Positions 7,106 to 14,378 of a stretch of 16,424 bases of DNA are shown here, one piece after another (the first letter of the stretch is position 1; each line of letters starts with the position of its first letter). The DNA is from Deltaproteobacteria bacterium. GTDB lineage: Bacteria > Desulfobacterota > Desulfobulbia > Desulfobulbales > VMSU01. The notes under the pieces are model-generated. The model searched no databases and was not told the DNA's origin. It saw nothing but the letters and a program-made list of their open reading frames with translations. The stretch is taken from positions 1 to 16,424 of the forward strand of contig JAJSAA010000263.1 in NCBI GenBank assembly GCA_024274995.1. The letters are read 5' to 3'. The translations under genes were made by a program, and so were the position numbers.

Positions 7106-7439
7106 GAAGCGGTGCCATACTAAGCAAGCTTGACACGTTGATCTGGTTTATATTATGTCGATTTAACGAATTAAATTGGATGTCGAATTTTAAATAATGA
7201 AGGGAAAGAATGTTTTTGGCCTTTAGGATCGTTTAATTATCATTGAACCACCATCAAAACTCGAATCACTGCTTGATGAAAACAATCAGTTAATATCGGT
7301 TTTTGTAACAAGTTTGAAAACCGCCGGGAAAAAGAAGGGGGGGGAGATTTCGATATTCAACATTCAAAACGTAGTTAAGGCGTACAGCTGCCTGTGGAAA
7401 AGATTAATTTGTCATTTTTGCACCCGCTAAACAGCATCT
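7106..7439. other. AT-rich intergenic region between aspS and the kinase cluster
   Basis: The convergent genes on either side leave 334 bases. A TTGACA (7130-7135) with TATTAT (7151-7156) 15 bases on is the only promoter-like pair, and the spacing is short. An open frame without a start codon occupies 7227-7430. A run of eight G residues lies at 7337-7344. I see no convincing intrinsic terminator for either aspS or the hybrid kinase gene. Confidence 0.5.
7227..7430 (+). pseudogene. Possible remnant of a four-helix-bundle (23S-IVS-type) protein gene
   Basis: A 67-codon stretch stays open after the stop TAG at 7224-7226 and has no ATG, GTG or TTG with a ribosome binding site near its beginning. 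Its middle (LESLLDENNQLISVFVTSLK) is helical and resembles, by eye, the C-terminal helix of small four-helix-bundle proteins of the 23S-rRNA-IVS type. The following bases, around ATTCAACATTCAAAAC (7354-7369), resemble low-complexity tails often seen beside such genes. This may simply be chance. Confidence 0.2.
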
Positions 7440-9419
7440 TTAAGAGTTATCCAGCACGTCACGAACAAACCGCACCAGGTCGCAGCGCTGCACCGGTTTA
7501 TGGACATAAAATTTAATCCCCATGTTCAGGGCCTGTTGCTTTGAGATTATAGAGCTGTAGCCGGTACAGAGAATAACGGGGAAATCCGGCCGCCGAGCCA
7601 GGAATTTTGCCGCCAGTTCGTGGCCGCTTATTTCCGGCATAGTCTGATCCGTGAGTAGGAGATCAAAGGCCTCTGGATCAGAACTGAACAGTTTAAGGGC
7701 AGCGTTGCTGCTGGTGAGAGCAGTAACCTTGTAGCCCTGTTTCTCTAACAGGGCCTTTTGGAGTTCGGCAATCATCTTCTCATCATCCACCACCATAATA
7801 CGCTCAGTCCCCATGGGTAGATCCGCTATTATGGGGACGGTATCTCTCTCGCTTGCCGCAGGCAAAACCGGGAACAGAACGCGGAACTCGGAACCAACGC
7901 CTGGTTGACTATGTACCCGGACAATGCCGCCCATGTTGCGGGCCAGGCCATAGACAATGGAGAGGCCGAGGCCAGTGCCCTGGCCGACCTCTCTCGTCGT
8001 AAAATATGGTTCAAACATATGCTGCTTAGTGGTCTTGCTCATGCCGCAGCCGTTGTCACGAACCAGTAATTCCACAAAGGGGCCGGGCCGCACCTCCTCC
8101 TGAGTCCGCAAATCATCAGCACTCAACTGCCGACGGCGGAGGTGGATTTCAATAACCCCCTTTTCATCATCTAAGGCCTTCAGGGCGTTAGTACAGAGAT
8201 TAACGATTATTTGATGAAGTTTGGTGGGATCACCATTAATCTTCCCGCAGTCACAATCAATCCTGGTACGAATATTTACGCTGCTTGGCATGGAGTTACG
8301 CAGTAAATTCAAGGCCTCTTCAATGATTAGATGCGGGGCTATGGGCTGCAAGTGCCCGGTCTTTTTGTGGCTGAAACTCAAGATCTGTTTTACCATGTCC
8401 CGGGCTCGGAGAGCGGCCTTGATAACCTCGTCGAGATAAGATGTGGTTAGACCCTTGATGTGCGCCTCATCTTTGGCCAGCTCGCTATAACCTAAAACCG
8501 CAGTCAGGATATTATTGAAATCATGGGCAATGCCACCAGCCAAAGTGCCCATGGCCTCCATTTTATGGGCCTGAAACAGCTCCTCTTCTAAAGATTTACG
8601 CTCAGTAACATCAGTGATCACATAGACCAGATAATCCAGCTTACCGTCTTCATCCGGCACCGCGGAACTACTGATCTCAAAGGTTTTATGCAGGTATTCA
8701 TGGTAAATCTCGGCGCTGTGATCACCGCCATCCGCCATTGTCCGGTCACCGGGGCAGTCTTTACAGGGGCAGTCCGGACCGCAGAATATTTCGCAGGATT
8801 TACCCCGCAATTCATCTTCCGTGGTTTTAAAAAACCGGCAGGCACTGGCGTTGGCCTGTAGAATTTTCTTGTTCTTATCCATTAAAATGACCATATCGTG
8901 GAGAGCGGCAAAGGTCTTGACCCATTTTTCCTTCACCGCCTTTAATTCCCGCACCTTTTCCTCCAGCTTGGTGGCCACAATGCCGGGATAGCGGGCCAGA
9001 AAAGCCTCCTGCTCAGCGACCATCCGCTTCGGGCGCTCTGCTCGGGCGCTTGTTACTCCGCTGATGGCCTCCTCAAGCTGCCGCAAGAATTCCTGGGGGT
9101 TCAGGGGCTTCACAAGATAGGCATCCGCCCCCAGGGAACGGGCCAGCTCACGTTCGTTATAACCGGTATAAACAGCGGAATAAAAGATAAAGCGGATATC
9201 ACGCAGAGCAGGATCATTCTTCATCCGCCGCAGGAGTTCAAAACCGTCCATCTTGGGCATAAGGGCATCTGAGATTACCAGATCAGGCTTATGCTCAGTC
9301 ATCAGTTCCAGGGCCTGAAAGCCATCGCCTGCCTCCACGACCTGCCAGCCCTGACGTTCTAAATTATAACGCAGTAAACGCCTGTCATCTCCCCGGTCTT
9401 CAACAATCAGAGTCTTCAT
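7440..9419 (-). CDS. Hybrid sensor histidine kinase: REC-PAS-HisKA-HATPase-REC
   Basis: A 659-residue cytoplasmic signalling protein with no membrane segment. Domains in order: a receiver (1-120; phospho-acceptor D51, conserved K104), a coiled linker (about 125-168), a PAS domain (about 165-275), a HisKA dimerisation domain with H-box GGIAHDFNNIL (phospho-acceptor H299), and an ATPase domain with N-box NLCTNALKAL, DNGCGM and GQGTGLGLSI (about 395-525). A second receiver follows (about 540-659; D591, K641). The N-terminal receiver suggests the kinase is itself a phosphorelay target. The PAS domain has a cysteine cluster (C209, C213, C217, C219, C222) that could bind a metal or sense redox, though similar clusters occur in other PAS domains. 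Its ATG overlaps the upstream receiver gene's stop by four bases (ATGA), so the two are translationally coupled. The output partner is not in the window. Confidence 0.93.
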   Translation of the reverse strand: MKTLIVEDRGDDRRLLRYNLERQGWQVVEAGDGFQALELMTEHKPDLVISDALMPKMDGFELLRRMKNDPALRDIRFIFYSAVYTGYNERELARSLGADAYLVKPLNPQEFLRQLEEAISGVTSARAERPKRMVAEQEAFLARYPGIVATKLEEKVRELKAVKEKWVKTFAALHDMVILMDKNKKILQANASACRFFKTTEDELRGKSCEIFCGPDCPCKDCPGDRTMADGGDHSAEIYHEYLHKTFEISSSAVPDEDGKLDYLVYVITDVTERKSLEEELFQAHKMEAMGTLAGGIAHDFNNILTAVLGYSELAKDEAHIKGLTTSYLDEVIKAALRARDMVKQILSFSHKKTGHLQPIAPHLIIEEALNLLRNSMPSSVNIRTRIDCDCGKINGDPTKLHQIIVNLCTNALKALDDEKGVIEIHLRRRQLSADDLRTQEEVRPGPFVELLVRDNGCGMSKTTKQHMFEPYFTTREVGQGTGLGLSIVYGLARNMGGIVRVHSQPGVGSEFRVLFPVLPAASERDTVPIIADLPMGTERIMVVDDEKMIAELQKALLEKQGYKVTALTSSNAALKLFSSDPEAFDLLLTDQTMPEISGHELAAKFLARRPDFPVILCTGYSSIISKQQALNMGIKFYVHKPVQRCDLVRFVRDVLDNS

Positions 9420-9790
9420 ATTTCTTCTCTCTCGATAATTTTTTTTATCTCCGTCATAACCCGCCGGGGGTCAACTGGTTTTTCGATATAGCCGTTACAG
9501 CCGGCCGCCATAATTTTTTCCCGATCACCGCGCATGGCGTATGAGGTCATGGCAATAATGGGGGGATTACCCGCTGGTTCAGAGGCTCTGATGCGGCGGG
9601 TGCTTTCCATACCGTCTATGCCGGGTAGCATAATATCCATTATAATCAGATCCAGCAGGGTGCTGGCGGCGATTTCCACCCCCTGCTCTCCATCTTCGGC
9701 GCCTAAGATCTCGTAGCCATCTCTTTGCAGGATATAGGTCATAAGCCGGAGGTTATCCGGATTATCTTCTACTATTAATACCTTTTTCAT
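9416..9790 (-). CDS. Stand-alone response regulator receiver (DivK/CheY-like)
   Basis: A single receiver domain of 124 residues without an output domain. The acidic pocket is E8/D9, the phospho-acceptor D52, the switch region T82/S83 and the conserved lysine K104 (GYIEKP). Such proteins either shuttle phosphate between kinases or bind a partner allosterically. It lies between two kinase genes and overlaps both by four bases, so an intermediate role in one relay is the simplest reading. Its start has a doubled GGAGGT just upstream. It closely resembles the receivers that often follow large hybrid kinases in deltaproteobacteria. Confidence 0.93.
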   Translation of the reverse strand: MKKVLIVEDNPDNLRLMTYILQRDGYEILGAEDGEQGVEIAASTLLDLIIMDIMLPGIDGMESTRRIRASEPAGNPPIIAMTSYAMRGDREKIMAAGCNGYIEKPVDPRRVMTEIKKIIEREEI

Positions 9791-12138
9791 ACCTCCACCT
9801 CCATAGGCAACAACATGGTAAACGTTGTGCCCTGGTTATAAATACTTGTTAAGCTTATCTCGCCGTTTAGAACCTCCCGCACCAATTTAGCGGTGAGGTA
9901 GAGCCCCAGGCCGGTACCGGGATATTCCCCGTCACCAGCGGCATGTAGACGGACAAAGGGCTTAAAGAGACTATCCACCTCCTCCTGGCGGATGCCGATT
10001 CCGGTATCGGCCACCTCTAAGCGCACCATTGCCCCGTCCTCAAGAGTTCCGGTAATGGTAATTGTGCCATGGATAGTGAATTTAACCGCATTGGTCAGCA
10101 GGTTCAGCAGACATTGCAGCAACCGCCGCCGGTCGCCACGCATGGCGATCGGTTGAACATCATGCTGTAATTCCAGGCTCTTATCCTGAACGGAAGAACA
10201 AATAGTGTCCAGAGCTTCATCTACCAGCTCATCAAGCCTGAAATTCTCCACATAACCATCCAGCTTGCCGGCCTCTATCTTGGATATATCGATAATATCA
10301 TTAATCAGAGCCAGAAGATGACGGCCGTTACGGTGAATGGCGGTTAGATTCAGCTTCTGTTCCTCGTTCAACGGGCCCAGCCACTCATCACATAAAATAG
10401 CGGAGAAACCAATAATGGAGTTCAACGGTGTCCGCAATTCATGACTGGTGGAGGCGATGAATAGTGATTTTAATTGATCCAGCTCCCGCAGCTTCTCGTT
10501 GGCCGTATTAAGATCCTCCACCGTTTCCTGCAGATGAACCTGAGATTCTTCCAGTTCCCTGGTGCGCTCCATGACCTTCTCCTCGAGGAGAGCGGCGTTT
10601 TTAACTGTCTCCTCGTAGAGCCGGGAACTATGCATGGCGAGAGCCACCTGAGCGGCCACCGCCTCCATGGTCTGGATGAGGCCTTTTTCCGGTTTAGCGG
10701 TACTGCGGGTAAAAATGCAAAGGACACCAGTACAGTTTTTGCCGACCAGAAGTGGAAAAGCGGCATGAAAATTAATATTGTCATGCCGAGTCGTCTCGCG
10801 GGTGGAGTATTCAAGCACCTCCTGCCGGTTCCAAAGAATAAGCGGCTTTTTGTCCCGGGCACAATTACCGCAGAGGCAGTCACCCACTTTGATCACATGG
10901 CGGCTTAGATCAAGAACTGCGGCCGGGGAAGTCTGCCGGTGGGCGGCAAGTTCGAGGGTTTGATCCGGGGTAACAAAACAGATGGTACAGCCCTCTAAAC
11001 CGCTTATCCTGCCAACGCCATCCATGACTTGATTAAATAGTTCCTGCATATCCAGACTAACGGCGCAGGAGATGAGCAAGCTGTTCAGATCCCGCAACTC
11101 CCTGTTCGCCCGCTGGGCTTCCGCCTGGCTTCGCTCACGTTCTGCCAGTTCCCGGCGCAGCTCCAGGGTTTTGGAGGTGACCTGACGGCGCAGGGTACGA
11201 TTAAAGAACATGCCAGCTATGCCAAGGCCCAAAAGAATGGCCATTACCACAAAGGCGGTTCGCCAGGAGATGCCCTCTTGAAAGTTAATTCGTACCCAGC
11301 GCTGGCTGATAATCGCTGCCTGCCGGTTACTGATGGAAGCCAGCCCTTTATTGATGATATCGGCCAGAATCGGCCAGTCACGGCGGACGGCGAAATAAAG
11401 TTTACCTTGATTTACCGGGGCCGCAACCTTGAGATTAGTGAGGTGCAGATGATTGATCCAATAGGCGGCTGAGGCCACGTTGCCCACCAAGGCCTTAGTC
11501 TGACCGCTGGAAAGGCTGATCAGGGCCTGTTTCAGAGTGGCATAGGGAATGGCGATAATGGAGGTATGCTCCCGGAGATAGGCGGCGTGGGAGGACTTGG
11601 CCTGCACCGCCACCCGCCAGGAATATATATCATCAATGGAGGAGATAAATGGGGTGCGAGAACGGGTAATAATGACCCGGTTAAAGTTCAGATAAGGCCG
11701 GGAGTAAACTAAGAAGCGCTGCCTTTCCGCGCTCTTGCCCACGCAGGCCAGGACATCAATGCCGCCATTTTGGGCCGCGGCCATTACCTCAGGCCAGCTT
11801 AAATTAGGCACCACCTGCAGGCGCAGGCCTAGGCGTTTACGGAGCAGTTTGACATAATCGGCGGCAATTCCCTGGTAATGGCCATTTTTGCCGAGGAATT
11901 CAAAGGGCGCGAACTCAGGATCAATACCAAGGCGGATATTGGGATGGGCCTTAATCCAGGCCTTTTCCCTGGAACTTAGAAAAACAGGACGGGCCTGGGC
12001 TGGAGAATTACCGGGGACGGACTTGCCAGCCGCCAGGAAAGTGGGGCCGCAAAGAACGAGAACCAGAACAGATATCAGCATTGAAGCCGCTGATTTCTTC
12101 CCTACCCAGTCAGAGATTCCCCAACCTCCTCTTCGCAT
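9787..12138 (-). CDS. Membrane sensor histidine kinase: periplasmic SBP domain-TM-GAF-HisKA-HATPase
   Basis: A 783-residue inner-membrane kinase. A signal anchor (about 17-37) precedes a periplasmic solute-binding type 3 domain (about 60-283; GIDPEFAPFEF near 71-81). The domain resembles polar amino-acid binding proteins and the sensor part of BvgS-like kinases. A second membrane helix (about 292-314) and coiled coil (318-355) lead to a GAF domain (about 358-508) containing DCLCGNC (C421, C423, C426). A second coiled coil (510-555) precedes the kinase core: H-box TSHELRTPLNS (phospho-acceptor H566), N-box LLTNAVKF, DTGIGI (711-716) and GTGLGLYL (741-748). It has no receiver of its own; the next gene supplies one. 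The ligand is not predictable. ATG 12138 is preceded by GGAGGGCAT. Confidence 0.93.
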   Translation of the reverse strand: MRRGGWGISDWVGKKSAASMLISVLVLVLCGPTFLAAGKSVPGNSPAQARPVFLSSREKAWIKAHPNIRLGIDPEFAPFEFLGKNGHYQGIAADYVKLLRKRLGLRLQVVPNLSWPEVMAAAQNGGIDVLACVGKSAERQRFLVYSRPYLNFNRVIITRSRTPFISSIDDIYSWRVAVQAKSSHAAYLREHTSIIAIPYATLKQALISLSSGQTKALVGNVASAAYWINHLHLTNLKVAAPVNQGKLYFAVRRDWPILADIINKGLASISNRQAAIISQRWVRINFQEGISWRTAFVVMAILLGLGIAGMFFNRTLRRQVTSKTLELRRELAERERSQAEAQRANRELRDLNSLLISCAVSLDMQELFNQVMDGVGRISGLEGCTICFVTPDQTLELAAHRQTSPAAVLDLSRHVIKVGDCLCGNCARDKKPLILWNRQEVLEYSTRETTRHDNINFHAAFPLLVGKNCTGVLCIFTRSTAKPEKGLIQTMEAVAAQVALAMHSSRLYEETVKNAALLEEKVMERTRELEESQVHLQETVEDLNTANEKLRELDQLKSLFIASTSHELRTPLNSIIGFSAILCDEWLGPLNEEQKLNLTAIHRNGRHLLALINDIIDISKIEAGKLDGYVENFRLDELVDEALDTICSSVQDKSLELQHDVQPIAMRGDRRRLLQCLLNLLTNAVKFTIHGTITITGTLEDGAMVRLEVADTGIGIRQEEVDSLFKPFVRLHAAGDGEYPGTGLGLYLTAKLVREVLNGEISLTSIYNQGTTFTMLLPMEVEV

Positions 12139-12195
12139 ATGCCCTCCGGCCAGTTTTGGAGGCAGAGACCTGATATTTTCCTGCCCTTACCGGCA

Positions 12196-12224
12196 AATGA
12201 ACTGCTTTCGCTGGCTTTTGTCAA
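12196..12224 (-). promoter_or_regulatory. Possible promoter of the kinase cluster
   Basis: On the minus strand TTGACA (12224 to 12219) is followed after 17 bases by TTCATT (12201 to 12196, only 3 of 6). It lies just after the pheA terminator and about 60 bases before the kinase ATG. The -35 match is perfect but the -10 is poor, so an activator or another sigma factor may be needed, or the match is chance. Confidence 0.35.
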
Positions 12225-12227
12225 GGC

Positions 12228-12252
12228 AAAAAACGGCTCACCGAGGAGGCCG
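12228..12252 (-). terminator. Intrinsic terminator of pheA
   Basis: On the minus strand CGGCCTC (12252 to 12246) and GAGCCG (12239 to 12234) form a six-pair stem with a one-base bulge and a six-base loop. Six T residues follow (12233 to 12228). It starts 14 bases past the pheA stop and separates pheA from the kinase cluster. Confidence 0.6.
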
Positions 12253-12266
12253 ACATTGTGGGGGAG

Positions 12267-13388
12267 TTAGTTGTCTGTTTCCTCAAGCTGGGGATATGAG
12301 CCCAGCCATTCAAAACTGGCGCAGGTCTCCCGCAGACGCATTACAGCCTTATCTATCACCGGATCATTAATATGGCCCAGCAAATCGATAAAGAACATAT
12401 ATTTTCCGGCCTCACCCTTAACCGGCCGTGATTCTATTCTGGTAAGACTGATGCCATGTTCAGCTAAAATATGCAGGACATCGTTTAAGGCCCCCGGCCG
12501 GTCTATAACGCTTAGAACAAACGAGGTTTTATCCTTCCCGCTTCTGGTCAGGGAGCGTCGGCCGATGAGCAGAAAACGGGTAGTATTACCCCGGTAATCC
12601 TCCACCCCCTGGGCCACAACCTGCAGCTCATAGGTCTTAATGGCCAGGGAACTGGCGATGGCCCCCAGGGTATGATCTTTCTGGGCCATCTGCGCCGCCA
12701 CCCCAGTGCTGAATACCGTCTGGGTGGGGACATCGGGCAGATTTTTGCGCAGCCATTGACGGCATTGAGCCAGGGGCTGAGAGTGAGAAACCACCATCTT
12801 TATGTCCTCCATGGCCCCGCTGAAGTTGACCAGATTATGCTTAATGGCCAGATTAACCTCACCGCAGATCTTTACCCGGTATTTTATAAAGGAATCCAGG
12901 GTAGAAGTTACCGAGCCCTCAATGGAGTTTTCCACCGGCACAATACCATAGGTAATGCGGCCGTGTTCCACATCGTGGAAGATATCTTCAATGGTTTCCT
13001 GGGGGATAAAACGAGCCGACTGGCCGAAATATTTGACTCCGGCCAGGTGGGAGAAGGTTGCCTCCGGGCCAAGATAACCCACGGTCACCGTCTTCTGCGA
13101 CAGACGGCAGGTGGTGATAATCTCCCGGAAGATACTGATAAGCGGTGGTTCCGGGAAATCGTTATTATTCATGGCCTTAAGCCGTTCAAATATCTGTCTC
13201 TCCCGCAGCGGATCCCATTTGGCCCGCTTATTCTGATTTTTAAGGCGGCCAATATCCTTGGCGCAGAGCAGACGTTCCTTCAAAAGAAGTAATATCTGAT
13301 TATCTATGGAGTCAATGCGCTCTCTGATAACCGAGATTGTCTTATTGGCCGCGCCGTCCTCAATGCTGATCTCCTGCTTTTCTGTCAT
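12267..13388 (-). CDS. pheA: Bifunctional chorismate mutase/prephenate dehydratase (P-protein)
   Basis: Converts chorismate to prephenate and then to phenylpyruvate, the committed branch to phenylalanine. From ATG 13388 it has 373 residues. The AroQ-type chorismate mutase domain is at about 15-97 (IRERIDSIDNQILLLLKER, then K50 and R62/R64). The dehydratase domain is at about 102-278, with YLGPEATFSH (105-114), ENSIEGSV (153-160) and the catalytic TRF (270-272). The ACT domain is at about 288-365 with GALN (299-302) and ESRP (319-322), the residues that bind phenylalanine for feedback inhibition. An in-frame TTG at 13406 would add six residues; neither start has a clear ribosome binding site. 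It is the only aromatic amino-acid gene in the window. Confidence 0.95.
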   Translation of the reverse strand: MTEKQEISIEDGAANKTISVIRERIDSIDNQILLLLKERLLCAKDIGRLKNQNKRAKWDPLRERQIFERLKAMNNNDFPEPPLISIFREIITTCRLSQKTVTVGYLGPEATFSHLAGVKYFGQSARFIPQETIEDIFHDVEHGRITYGIVPVENSIEGSVTSTLDSFIKYRVKICGEVNLAIKHNLVNFSGAMEDIKMVVSHSQPLAQCRQWLRKNLPDVPTQTVFSTGVAAQMAQKDHTLGAIASSLAIKTYELQVVAQGVEDYRGNTTRFLLIGRRSLTRSGKDKTSFVLSVIDRPGALNDVLHILAEHGISLTRIESRPVKGEAGKYMFFIDLLGHINDPVIDKAVMRLRETCASFEWLGSYPQLEETDN

Positions 13389-13406
13389 AATGTCTGCCAA
13401 ATCCAA

Positions 13407-13703
13407 GTACGGGGTTAGGTGGTTTTCTCGCCCATCATAACTGCAGCCCTGAATGATGTGCTACTTAATAGTTACCAAAAAAGATTTATTATCTTGACGA
13501 GAGACTCAAATATCGTAAATATGCAAATTAAAGTAATCTACGCCACTTGAAAAGCGAAAACAAGCGGCAATGACGTTTTCAAGACCGTTTTACTGATTTT
13601 TTTGGTGGTGTCCGGTTATATTTTGCGTTAAGGCTGGTTGATGGTGATTTCCAGCCCTCACTGAATAGTTATGTTTCAAGCCTCAAGCTAAAGGTAATTG
13701 CCG
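13407..13703. other. Divergent intergenic region between pheA and the CBS-ACT gene
   Basis: About 300 AT-rich bases hold the start regions of two divergent genes. On the plus strand there are a TTGACG (13494-13499) with a poor -10 and a lone -10-like TATATT (13617-13622), neither convincing. A perfect six-pair inverted repeat GGCTGG/CCAGCC (13632-13637 with 13651-13656) stands 47 bases before the CBS-ACT start and could be an operator or leader hairpin. I see no coding frame and no recognisable riboswitch. Confidence 0.4.
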
Positions 13704-14306
13704 ATGAAAGTAAAAAACTGGATCAGAAAGAACCCCGTCGTTATCAGCCGTGACACCCTTCTGCAGGAGGCGGCACAGCTCATGAAAGAATACGACATAA
13801 GGCATCTGCCGGTGGTGGATGACATGCAGTTAGTGGGCTTCATCACCGAAAGTGATCTACGGCAGTTTTCCTTTCCCTCCATGGTTGAAGATATTCCCGT
13901 CCACCAGGTAATGGTCACCAACCCCCTGACCATTGATGCCAATGCCTCTGTTGAGGAAGCGGCAAGAATCATTCATGACAACAAGATAGGCGGTCTGCCG
14001 GTATTAGATAACGGCAGACTGACCGGGGTCATTACCGCCTCCGATCTGTTAGCCGCTTTCATTGAGGTTCTGGGGCTGCTAAAGGCCACAACCCGCCTGG
14101 ATCTTCAGATTAGTGATAACGGTGATATTGATACCGTGTCTCATATTATCATTGAACATGGCGGAAAAATCCTGAACATGGCCACCGACAGTAACACCGT
14201 GAGCAGTCATAAGGTTTATTCCTTTAGATTAGAACAATGTGAAACAGATGACATGGTCAGGGCTCTGGAAGAGGCGGGGCACAAGGTGCTGTCGGTAATG
14301 GAATAA
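13704..14306 (+). CDS. CBS-CBS-ACT domain regulatory protein (AcuB-like)
   Basis: A 200-residue soluble protein with two CBS motifs (about 1-58 and 66-122; HLPVVD and GGLPVLD mark the repeats, ITESDL and ITASDL their ends). A C-terminal ACT-like domain follows (about 130-200). CBS pairs bind adenine nucleotides or S-adenosylmethionine; ACT domains usually bind amino acids. It has no enzyme domain, so it is probably a ligand-dependent regulator of a partner. ATG 13704 follows AAAGG by about nine bases; a TTG two codons upstream is less likely. The next gene is HcyBio, 72 bases on, a family whose archaeal members carry CBS domains fused at the C terminus. That context suggests this protein regulates it in trans, but AcuB-like proteins are common and the link is inferred. 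Confidence 0.85.
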   Translation: MKVKNWIRKNPVVISRDTLLQEAAQLMKEYDIRHLPVVDDMQLVGFITESDLRQFSFPSMVEDIPVHQVMVTNPLTIDANASVEEAARIIHDNKIGGLPVLDNGRLTGVITASDLLAAFIEVLGLLKATTRLDLQISDNGDIDTVSHIIIEHGGKILNMATDSNTVSSHKVYSFRLEQCETDDMVRALEEAGHKVLSVME

Positions 14307-14307
14307 A

Positions 14308-14355
14308 CGTGAGCGCTCCAAATGCGCACAGCGGGGCGTTCCTGGAGCGCTTACG
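14308..14355 (+). repeat. Second copy of the structured repeat module
   Basis: CGTGAGCGCTCC (14308-14319) and GGAGCGCTTACG (14344-14355) are inverted copies over 12 positions, with one position that is G-U in a plus-strand RNA; the loop is 24 bases. Read from 14355 downward, the first 33 bases match the right arm of the 1917-2042 element (2046 downward) at 27 positions or so. It begins two bases after the CBS-ACT stop codon and ends 23 bases before the HcyBio ATG, so it could be a transcript-end, processing or attenuation structure between the two genes. Confidence 0.7.
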
Positions 14356-14378
14356 AATAAATAAGTTACGAGAGAATA

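Noticed and set aside
7337..7344. Run of eight G residues as a G-quadruplex or phase-variation tract
   Set aside because: It is a single G-run, not four spaced runs, and lies in no expressed reading frame that slippage would switch.
10474..10908. 144-codon plus-strand open frame inside the sensor kinase gene
   Set aside because: Antisense to the GAF and coiled-coil part of a kinase whose domains are all intact on the minus strand.
11888..12370. 160-codon plus-strand open frame across the kinase start and pheA end
   Set aside because: It overlaps two well-supported minus-strand genes and their terminator, and the translation has no domain features.
12672..13292. 206-codon plus-strand open frame opposite pheA
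   Set aside because: It is fully antisense to the clear chorismate mutase/prephenate dehydratase gene, has no recognisable domain and reflects the codon composition of the real gene.
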